In this document: positions 1 through 5,001 of the stretch, in pieces
Layout: each line of letters begins with the position of its first letter
Numbering within the stretch: the stretch's first letter is position 1
Source of the DNA: Bacteroidales bacterium UBA714
Lineage (GTDB): Bacteria; Bacteroidota; Bacteroidia; Bacteroidales; UBA932
Direction of reading: 5' to 3'
NCBI GenBank assembly: GCA_002298075.1
Contig: DBLW01000037.1
Span: 1-5,353 of the forward strand
DNA length: 5,353 nucleotides
Program-made: the position numbers and the translations under genes
Notes under the pieces: model-generated
What the model was told of the DNA's origin: nothing
The model's input: the letters and a program-made list of their open reading frames with translations, nothing else
The model's database searches: none

Positions 1-60
1 CTGCTCTCAGCTTAATCGTTTATTTTAAGCGCTTATTGAGATTATCACACAGCATGAAAT

Positions 61-105
61 ACAAAAATGAGGATGACCGTTTCGCTCCGGCATCCTCATT
101 TTTGT
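61..105. terminator. Strong bidirectional rho-independent terminator hairpin
   Basis: Bases 61-75 (ACAAAAATGAGGATG) are the exact reverse complement of 91-105, giving a perfect 15-bp stem. The stem can extend inward through CCG (77-79) and CGG (88-90), with one bulged A at 76 and an 8-base loop. The stem base is A-rich on one side and T-rich on the other, so either strand gives a GC-containing stem ending in a U run. It lies about 37 bases past the stop of the minus-strand membrane-protein gene and is well placed to end that transcript. It could also end a plus-strand gene lying left of the window. Direct reading of the sequence makes the hairpin certain; its terminator role is inferred. Confidence 0.88.
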
Positions 106-142
106 GTAAGGCAGACAAGCTCCCTTACGAGAGTCGCTATCA

Positions 143-340
143 CTATTTATGAAATAAATCCTTTACTAAAGAATAAAGGCGGAATGAGGCCCAGATAATC
201 AACAGGCCGTACAGGGCGACATAAATTTTCATGTGCTCTCCATACCCGCTTCTGATTTGCAGAATCATAAATACGACAAGAGCAGCCAGCACTGCCGCCA
301 TGAAGACGGCATAGGCGATTCTCAAAGGTTTCTTGTCCAT
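143..340 (-). CDS. Small two-helix inner-membrane protein of unknown function
   Basis: The 65-residue product is too short and plain for me to assign a family. It begins MDKKPLR, a short positive N-terminus, followed by a hydrophobic helix at about residues 8-29 and a second at about 39-58. A short polar hairpin (RSGYGEH) joins them, and a basic tail (KDLFHK) ends it. This suggests a double-spanning inner-membrane protein with both ends in the cytoplasm. I chose the start at 340 because membrane-protein character begins exactly there and the upstream sequence is A-rich, as usual in Bacteroidota. The frame stays open to another ATG at 415 that has a Shine-Dalgarno-like AAGGA five bases before it. 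That start would add 25 residues, four of them cysteines (positions 10, 11 and 15 lie in a CCGFGC cluster that holds three of these in this extension). The gene is divergent from rmuC and is followed by a strong hairpin terminator. Confidence 0.72.
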   Translation of the reverse strand: MDKKPLRIAYAVFMAAVLAALVVFMILQIRSGYGEHMKIYVALYGLLIIWASFRLYSLVKDLFHK

Positions 341-440
341 GACATTGTTTTTATTTAGATTAAGAATGCGGCACCCAAAGCCGCAACAGAGGTAAAGGTA
401 ATAATTTTTATGCATTTACATCCTTTTAAGGGACAAGTAT

Positions 441-471
441 TTTAAACTTTATTTATATTATTATAACTTCG
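441..471 (+). promoter_or_regulatory. Predicted promoter of the rmuC-ybaK operon
   Basis: A -7 element TAACTTCG at 464-471 matches the Bacteroidota consensus TAnnTTTG at all but one specified base. A -33-like TTTA at 441-444 lies 19 bases upstream, a normal spacing. Transcription would begin near 476-479, giving a leader of roughly 23 bases before the rmuC ATG at 501. The match is good but not perfect, and AT-rich DNA offers chance matches. Confidence 0.45.
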
Positions 472-500
472 TAAACGGAAAGACATAATATTGCGCACAT

Positions 501-1751
501 ATGGAAATAAATTCAGTCATAACCATCATTACGGCGGCAGCGGCAGCATCGGCAGCAATCGCCTGGCTTGTCACGCGCTCGGTTTTCTCCGTCAGGATAC
601 GCTCACTGGAAGAGAAGATAAAAATGCTCGGCGAGATTCACCGCAAGGAAGTCGAGAATGCAGAAAGACTTGCACAGCAGTCGCAGCGGAACTACGAGAA
701 GGCACTCGGACAGATGAAAGAAACCGTACTTGCCGGCATGACAGCCGAAACTGAAAAGCTGCTCAGAAAACGTGAGACCGAGCTGGCAACCGGAAATGAA
801 GCCACAATGTCAGGCATACTGAAGCCTCTCAAGGAAAGTATATCTGCCATGGAAAAAGCAATGAAAGACAATGCCGAGAGCCATGTGGAAAACACAGCCA
901 AGCTTTCCGAACAGCTAAGGCAGGCCGTAAAGGAGATGCAGGAGAAGACAACAGACATCGGACAGAAGGCAGACACACTTTCGGAAGCGCTTACAGGCAA
1001 GCCAAAAGTGCAGGGATGCTTCGGGGAAAACTTCTTAGAGGCAATTCTGGCCGGAGAGGGCCTCGTGGAAGGAATACACTATACGCGTGAAGCGGCAAAT
1101 GAAGACATGAGCAGGCCGGATTTTGTATTTCATTTCAAGGAAAATCTCGAACAGAAAGACCTTGTGGTGGATTCCAAGGTCTCTCTCACAGCCTTTGTCG
1201 ACTATATGAACGCTGAGACATCACAGGAACGCGCCTTTGCTTTGGACAGGCACCTGAAAAGTGTCAGGAAGCATATAGACGAACTTGCCAGGAAAGAATA
1301 TGCGAAAAAGGCGGCCAAGCCATTTGCAGACTATGTGCTGATGTTCATGCCGCGAGACATGGCATTCAGGGCCGCTCTTGAAGCAGACCCGCTGATATGG
1401 CAGGAAGCATACAAAAAAGGCGTTCTCATTGCCACAGAACAGACCATAATGCCTTTCCTGAAGATAATGCAGCTGACTTGGAACAAATTCCAGCACGACA
1501 CCAACACACAGAAAATCACTGTCGCAGCACAGAACATGATAGACCGTGTGGCAGCTTTCTATGATTCGTACAGCGAGCTTGGAAAAAAGCTTAAGGCAGC
1601 CTGCGGGGAATACAATAAAGGGATAAAGAAGCTCGAGGACAATGGCCAAAGCATCACTACCTCGGCAAGACAGGTAATCAGCATCGGGGTGAGAAGAGGA
1701 AAAGGCAAGGAATTTTCAGTTCCACAGGAGACTCTGGAAATAGAAGAATAA
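501..1751 (+). CDS. rmuC: DNA recombination protein RmuC
   Basis: RmuC is a membrane-anchored, coiled-coil protein that limits recombination at inverted repeats in E. coli; its core resembles nuclease folds, but its exact activity is unsettled. The 416-residue product has the family order. An N-terminal membrane helix lies at about residues 5-26 (alanine-rich, ending in VTR). A long charged coiled coil runs from about 32 to 160, and the conserved core from about 165 to 385. Family signatures visible in the core are QGCFGENFLEAIL (171-183), RPDFVF (205-210), VVDSKVSLTAFVDY (222-235), FMPRDMAF (282-289) and ATEQTIMPFL (311-320). The usual Trp of the QGxWGE motif is Phe174 here. Length is ordinary for the family. 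The ATG at 501 is supported by the membrane anchor starting directly after it; no Shine-Dalgarno is close by. It is probably cotranscribed with ybaK 18 bases downstream. Confidence 0.95.
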   Translation: MEINSVITIITAAAAASAAIAWLVTRSVFSVRIRSLEEKIKMLGEIHRKEVENAERLAQQSQRNYEKALGQMKETVLAGMTAETEKLLRKRETELATGNEATMSGILKPLKESISAMEKAMKDNAESHVENTAKLSEQLRQAVKEMQEKTTDIGQKADTLSEALTGKPKVQGCFGENFLEAILAGEGLVEGIHYTREAANEDMSRPDFVFHFKENLEQKDLVVDSKVSLTAFVDYMNAETSQERAFALDRHLKSVRKHIDELARKEYAKKAAKPFADYVLMFMPRDMAFRAALEADPLIWQEAYKKGVLIATEQTIMPFLKIMQLTWNKFQHDTNTQKITVAAQNMIDRVAAFYDSYSELGKKLKAACGEYNKGIKKLEDNGQSITTSARQVISIGVRRGKGKEFSVPQETLEIEE

Positions 1752-1769
1752 AGCGGACAATCAAATAGA

Positions 1770-2273
1770 ATGAAAATGGCAAAGAAGACAGAAAAGACCA
1801 ATGCGGCCAGACTGCTTGACAAGGCAGGAATAGAATATAATCTGATTCCATACGACTTCGACGAAAACGACCTGGCAGCACAGCATGTGGCGGAAAGCCT
1901 CGGCCAGCCCATAGAACGTGTTTTCAAGACACTCGTGCTCCACGGGGACAGGAGCGGCTACATCGTATGCGTCATTCCCGGAAACGGAGAAGTGGACCTG
2001 AAGGCCCTCGCAAAGATTTCGGGCAACAAGAAAGTCGAGATGATTCCGATGAAAGACCTGCTTGGAGTCACAGGCTACATACGCGGAGGATGCTCTCCGA
2101 TAGGCATGAAGAAGAAATTTCCCACATACTTCCATTCCACGGCAAGCAGTTTCAGCACAATCTACATAAGCGCCGGAGTGCGCGGTCTCCAGATAGAAAT
2201 CAACCCTCAAGAGCTTATGGACTTCGTAGGGGCTTCCGCCGGTGATGTCGCGTCATTCGGTATGTCCGAATAA
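1770..2273 (+). CDS. ybaK: Cys-tRNA(Pro) deacylase, YbaK/EbsC family
   Basis: This cytoplasmic trans-editing enzyme hydrolyses cysteine mischarged on tRNA(Pro), often in association with prolyl-tRNA synthetase. The 167-residue product aligns by eye along its whole length with E. coli YbaK. It has TNAARLLDKAGIEY near the start and RVFKTLVL around the essential lysine (Lys53, equivalent to E. coli Lys46). Also visible are DLKALAKISGNKKVEM (76-91), the TGYIRGGCSPIG signature (101-112) and STIYISAGVRGLQIEI near the end. GGCSPIG and the isolated Lys support YbaK rather than ProX or another INS-superfamily editing protein. The start at 1770 is followed by a second in-frame ATG at 1776; neither has a strong ribosome-binding site, and homologous sequence begins after both. 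It follows rmuC by 18 bases, so translation is probably from one operon transcript, ended by the hairpin three bases after the stop. Confidence 0.94.
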   Translation: MKMAKKTEKTNAARLLDKAGIEYNLIPYDFDENDLAAQHVAESLGQPIERVFKTLVLHGDRSGYIVCVIPGNGEVDLKALAKISGNKKVEMIPMKDLLGVTGYIRGGCSPIGMKKKFPTYFHSTASSFSTIYISAGVRGLQIEINPQELMDFVGASAGDVASFGMSE

Positions 2274-2276
2274 AAC

Positions 2277-2314
2277 AAAGGGGCTGACCCAAAACATTGG
2301 TCAAGCCCCTTTTC
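2277..2314. terminator. Bidirectional terminator between convergent ybaK and fusA2
   Basis: The left arm AAAGGGGCTGACC (2277-2289) pairs with 2299-2312, leaving one bulged A at 2303 and a 9-base loop. On the plus strand the stem ends in TTTTC. On the minus strand it is followed by TTTGTTTTATT, so both directions meet the requirements for intrinsic termination. It begins three bases after the ybaK stop and lies about 54 bases past the fusA2 stop, serving both genes. Confidence 0.9.
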
Positions 2315-2367
2315 TTGTTTGCCGGTGAGGGCGCCTCCACCAGTTTAACCATAATAAACCGACATCA

Positions 2368-4521
2368 TCAGTCTTCCTTCTCCTGCTCAAGGTAAGCCTT
2401 GAGGAGCTTGTCCTGAACATCTCCAGGAACAGGCTGGTAGTCAGCGAACTCCATTGTAAAAGTAGCGCTTCCAGAAGTAAGGGAGCTGAGAGTTGTGGAA
2501 TACTTGTACATCTCCGCGAGAGGAACACGGGCCTTGATGGTATCGAATCCCTTGTCAGTTCCCATCCCCTCGATGATTGCACGGCGGTTCTGCAAGTCGG
2601 ACATGCACGCTCCCATATACTCGGTCGGAGTCATGACCTCGACATTATAAATCGGCTCCATAATCTTAGGTCCCGCATTGCGGAAAGCCTCCTTGAACGC
2701 GTTGCGGGCAGCAAGCACGAAAGAGATTTCATTGGAATCAACCGGATGCATCTTTCCGTCATACACATAGACACGTATGTCACGCGCAAGCGAGCCTGTG
2801 AGAGGGCCTTCATTCATCTTGTCATTGATACCCTTGAGGATTGCAGGCATGAAACGGGCATCAATCGCACCACCTACGATACAATTGTAGAACTCCAGTT
2901 TTCCACCCCAAGGAAGGTCGTATGATTCCTTGCCCTTTACATTGAGCACAACGTCCTTTCCGTCAATCTTGAACTTGTTTCCGCCTTCCACGCCGTCAAT
3001 ATAAGGGCATACGAGCAGATGCACCTCACCGAACTGGCCGGCTCCTCCCGACTGCTTCTTGTGACGGTAATCTGCCGCGGCGACCTTTGTGATGGTCTCG
3101 CGGTACGAGATGCGCGGAGCAAACATGTCTATCTCAATCTTGTTCTCGTTCTTGAGTCTCCACTTGACGATGTTTATATGATGTTCTCCCTGTCCCTTTA
3201 GGATGGTCTGCTTAAGCTCCTTAGAATATTCCACTATGATTGTAGGGTCTTCTGCAGCCATCTTGTTCAAGGCCTCGGTCATCTTCTCCTCGTCCTTCTG
3301 CTCCTTAGCCTTGATTGCCGTGCAGAACTTGGACTTAGGGAAATTGATAGGCTCGAACGCTATGTCAGTTCCAGGAGTGCACAAGGTCACATTTGTCTTT
3401 GCTGCACGGAGCTTCACGGTGCATCCGATGTCTCCTGCGAACAAGTCGCTGACCCTCTCTTTCTTCTTTCCGGCCACAGCATAGATAGTCGTAATCCTCT
3501 CCTTGTCACCGGTCTCCGGATTTTCCAGGTCCATTCCTTCCGTAAGCTCACCGGACATGACCTTGAAATATGCCACCTCGCCAAGATGCGGCTCAACTGC
3601 CGTCTTATATATGAACAGTGAAGTAGGAGCATCCTGCTTGCATTCGATTTCCTTTCCATCTTTAGCAAGGGCCTTATGCTCAGCCGGAGAGGCAGCCACC
3701 TTAATGGTGAACTCCATAAGCCTCTTCACTCCGATATCTTTCTTTGCCGAAAGGCAGAACACCGGACAGACTTCTCCGGCGCGGCATCCGATGCCGAGTC
3801 CTTTCCTTATCTCATCCTCCGTAAGCACTCCAGCCTCGAAGAATTTCTCCATAAGAGTGTCATCATATTCCGCAGCCCTCTCGATAAGCTCCTGCCTGAG
3901 AGCCTCCGCTTCTTCAAGATGCTCAGCCGGAATCTCCAGGTCCTCACGTTTGCCGCTGTCATCGACAAAGTGATAATATTTCATCTTTAGGACGTCTATG
4001 AAGCCGTCAAATCCTGCACCGACATTCACAGGATACTGGATGATGACAGGTCTCTTGCCGAAGGTGGCCTTCATGCTCTCAAGGACCGTCTCCCATGAGG
4101 CCTTCTCGCCGTCAAGCTGGTTCACCGCAAAAATGAGCGGAATCCCATACTGCTTGGCATATCTTGCGAATATGCGGGTACCGACTTCCACGCCCTGCTG
4201 GGCGTTTATTACAAGCACTCCCGTATCACACACCTTGAAAGCGGAAACCGCACCGCCCACGAAGTCATCTGCACCCGGAGTGTCAACTATATTGAACTTC
4301 ACATCCATGAACTCGGCATAGAGCGGAGTGGCATAGATGGACCTCTGATTGAGCTGCTCAATCTCCGAATTGTCCGAAACGGTGTTTTTAGCTTCAACAG
4401 TTCCGCGTCTGTCAATTACTTTGCCCTCATAGAGCATGGCTTCAGATAACGTGGTCTTGCCTGACTTTGTGCTGCCAAGCAGAACCACATTGCGGATGTT
4501 CTGAGTGGAATAAGCTTTCAT
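2368..4521 (-). CDS. fusA2: EF-G paralogue (EF-G2), likely hydrolysis-deficient ribosomal translocase
   Basis: This 717-residue protein has the full EF-G architecture. The G domain (about 1-275) has P-loop GSTKSGKT (16-23), G3 DTPGA (80-84), G4 NQLD (134-137) and G5 SAK (258-260). A domain II beta barrel (about 297-390) and domain III (about 395-470, with GQGEHHI at 443-449) follow. Domain IV (about 480-605) has QSGGAGQFGEV and a tip with His592 in MHPVDSNEISF. Domain V (about 620-700) has EPIYNVEV and SATFTMEFADYQPVP. Against ordinary EF-G, the catalytic histidine of DTPGH is Ala84, the switch-I threonine of RGITI is Tyr63, and the NKxD lysine is Gln135. Bacteroides EF-G2, known from published work to support translation without GTPase activity and to be induced by carbon limitation through the regulator Cur, is the best match. 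The ATG at 4521 is preceded by an A-rich leader without a Shine-Dalgarno. I assign orthology by sequence character and lineage, not by alignment. Confidence 0.93.
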   Translation of the reverse strand: MKAYSTQNIRNVVLLGSTKSGKTTLSEAMLYEGKVIDRRGTVEAKNTVSDNSEIEQLNQRSIYATPLYAEFMDVKFNIVDTPGADDFVGGAVSAFKVCDTGVLVINAQQGVEVGTRIFARYAKQYGIPLIFAVNQLDGEKASWETVLESMKATFGKRPVIIQYPVNVGAGFDGFIDVLKMKYYHFVDDSGKREDLEIPAEHLEEAEALRQELIERAAEYDDTLMEKFFEAGVLTEDEIRKGLGIGCRAGEVCPVFCLSAKKDIGVKRLMEFTIKVAASPAEHKALAKDGKEIECKQDAPTSLFIYKTAVEPHLGEVAYFKVMSGELTEGMDLENPETGDKERITTIYAVAGKKKERVSDLFAGDIGCTVKLRAAKTNVTLCTPGTDIAFEPINFPKSKFCTAIKAKEQKDEEKMTEALNKMAAEDPTIIVEYSKELKQTILKGQGEHHINIVKWRLKNENKIEIDMFAPRISYRETITKVAAADYRHKKQSGGAGQFGEVHLLVCPYIDGVEGGNKFKIDGKDVVLNVKGKESYDLPWGGKLEFYNCIVGGAIDARFMPAILKGINDKMNEGPLTGSLARDIRVYVYDGKMHPVDSNEISFVLAARNAFKEAFRNAGPKIMEPIYNVEVMTPTEYMGACMSDLQNRRAIIEGMGTDKGFDTIKARVPLAEMYKYSTTLSSLTSGSATFTMEFADYQPVPGDVQDKLLKAYLEQEKED

Positions 4522-4584
4522 TGTACTATTGTTTTGTGTTATTGGTTATGTTTCGAATGCGCACGCTGACGTGACACATCCTCG

Positions 4585-4616
4585 CAAATCTAATGAAATT
4601 CCCCCACAATATCAAT
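4585..4616 (-). promoter_or_regulatory. Predicted fusA2 promoter
   Basis: On the minus strand, TAGATTTG (4592 to 4585) matches the Bacteroidota -7 consensus TAnnTTTG at every specified base. ATTG (4616 to 4613) lies 20 bases upstream as a -33 element with three of four matches. Transcription should begin around 4579-4581, giving a leader of about 58-60 bases to the fusA2 ATG at 4521. The first three bases of the -7 element are also the TAG stop codon of the upstream 72-codon gene. Known Bacteroides biology would put a Cur (CRP-family) site upstream of this promoter, which would fall inside that gene; I do not recognise one with confidence. Confidence 0.68.
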
Positions 4617-4808
4617 AGGACACCGTTGTTTTTGCGTCATTTGTGCCTCAAACTGCCAGAGCAATTCAAGGGAAGACATACCGAACCTCTCATAAAAAAG
4701 ATTGTCAAGGGCCGCATCAGGCAGAACGAAAGAACCGGAAGAAACCTTTCCGTCCAGAATCATTGAGCACAGGCGCTCATAAGCTGTTTCAAGTTTCGCG
4801 TCAATCAT
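4590..4808 (-). CDS. Uncharacterised 72-residue cytoplasmic protein upstream of fusA2
   Basis: I do not recognise this family. The product is mildly acidic, has no signal peptide or membrane helix, and looks mostly helical. The segment from LETAYERLCSMILDG through LDNLFYERFGMSSLELLWQF (about residues 6-54) has the regular hydrophobic spacing of a small folded domain. The last 18 residues look less structured. Amino-acid composition and codon choice look like a real gene. The overlapping plus-strand frame gives a basic, low-quality protein typical of a shadow. The ATG at 4808 follows an A-rich stretch, as usual in this phylum. The stop is 68 bases before the fusA2 start with no terminator between, so read-through into fusA2 is possible, and its stop lies inside the predicted fusA2 promoter. 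A role linked to EF-G2 would be inference from position only. Confidence 0.68.
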   Translation of the reverse strand: MIDAKLETAYERLCSMILDGKVSSGSFVLPDAALDNLFYERFGMSSLELLWQFEAQMTQKQRCPIDIVGEFH

Positions 4809-4816
4809 GCTTTTTT

Positions 4817-4859
4817 ATTTGCAAATCTGCCCCGCATCACCGGAAAAGCCAAATATTTG
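4817..4859. repeat. Two 10-base palindromes in the divergent promoter region
   Basis: ATTTGCAAAT (4817-4826) and CAAATATTTG (4850-4859) are each perfect palindromes, with centres 33 bases apart, close to three helical turns. Both overlap the promoter elements of the minus-strand 72-residue gene. They could be operator half-sites for a dimeric regulator such as the neighbouring XRE protein. They could also simply be by-products of the TTTG-rich promoter motif. Confidence 0.4.
4822..4853 (-). promoter_or_regulatory. Proximal promoter candidate for the 72-residue gene
   Basis: On the minus strand, CAGATTTG (4829 to 4822) matches TAnnTTTG except for the first base. A perfect TTTG (4853 to 4850) lies exactly 20 bases upstream. 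The implied start of transcription, near 4815-4818, leaves only about 7-10 bases before the ATG at 4808. That is short, so the distal candidate may be the main promoter. Confidence 0.4.
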
Positions 4860-4882
4860 TGGCGAAATACTGGGAAAACAAA
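4850..4882 (-). promoter_or_regulatory. Distal promoter candidate for the 72-residue gene
   Basis: On the minus strand, AATATTTG (4857 to 4850) matches TAnnTTTG except for its first base, and TTTG (4882 to 4879) lies 21 bases upstream. Transcription would begin near 4844-4846, giving a leader of about 37 bases. The same TTTG at 4853-4850 acts as -7 here and as -33 in the proximal candidate, so the two would compete for polymerase. Confidence 0.4.
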
Positions 4883-4955
4883 TGAAAAATTTCTCTTTTT
4901 TATAATTTTTTCTTTATTTTAAATGGCTTTGCTTGCTTTTCATCAGCATTTCTTG

Positions 4956-4987
4956 TTTATTGCACATTTTCATAAGAAATAATTTTG
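4956..4987 (+). promoter_or_regulatory. Predicted promoter of the XRE regulator gene
   Basis: TAATTTTG at 4980-4987 is a perfect match to the TAnnTTTG -7 consensus. TTTA at 4956-4959 lies 20 bases upstream as a -33 element with three of four matches. Transcription would begin around 4992-4995. That leaves only about 7-10 bases to the ATG at 5002 but about 20 bases to the in-frame ATG at 5014, which bears on the start choice. Confidence 0.58.
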
Positions 4988-5001
4988 TCCTCCAGCAAAC
5001 T

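Noticed and set aside
1..60. Possible 3' end of a plus-strand gene (stops in two frames at 13-15 and 27-29), plus the palindrome TAAGCGCTTA at 26-35.
   Set aside because: Too few codons to recognise any protein, and the short palindrome has no partner or context. The hairpin at 61-105 would suit such a gene, but nothing here supports a call.
692..1649. Several open frames antisense to rmuC.
   Set aside because: The protein encoded on the plus strand matches RmuC throughout. The antisense frames are serine- or cysteine-rich shadows without domains.
2324..2341. Near-palindrome GGTGAGGGCGCCTCCACC between fusA2 and the terminator.
   Set aside because: One internal mismatch and one wobble leave little stem if a loop is allowed. 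The terminator next to it already explains transcript ends. It may be chance.
3203..4321. Several plus-strand open frames antisense to fusA2.
   Set aside because: All lie within a full-length EF-G coding sequence, have no recognisable motifs, and are explained by its codon bias.
2368..4521. Alternative reading as a tetracycline ribosomal-protection protein (TetQ-like).
   Set aside because: Length and domain order are similar, but the domain IV tip (HPVDSNEISF), the QSGGxGQFG loop and the domain V signatures follow EF-G, and there is no mobile-element context.
4562..4573. Small inverted repeat CACG-CTGA-CGTG in the fusA2 leader, considered as a hairpin or CRP-type site.
   Set aside because: The stem is only four base pairs, and the sequence does not fit a TGTGA-N6-TCACA pattern. 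It also lies downstream of the predicted transcription start.
4643..4885. 80-codon plus-strand frame overlapping the 72-residue gene.
   Set aside because: The product is very basic with no plausible fold, and it crosses the AT-rich promoter region. The minus-strand frame has far better codon and amino-acid character.
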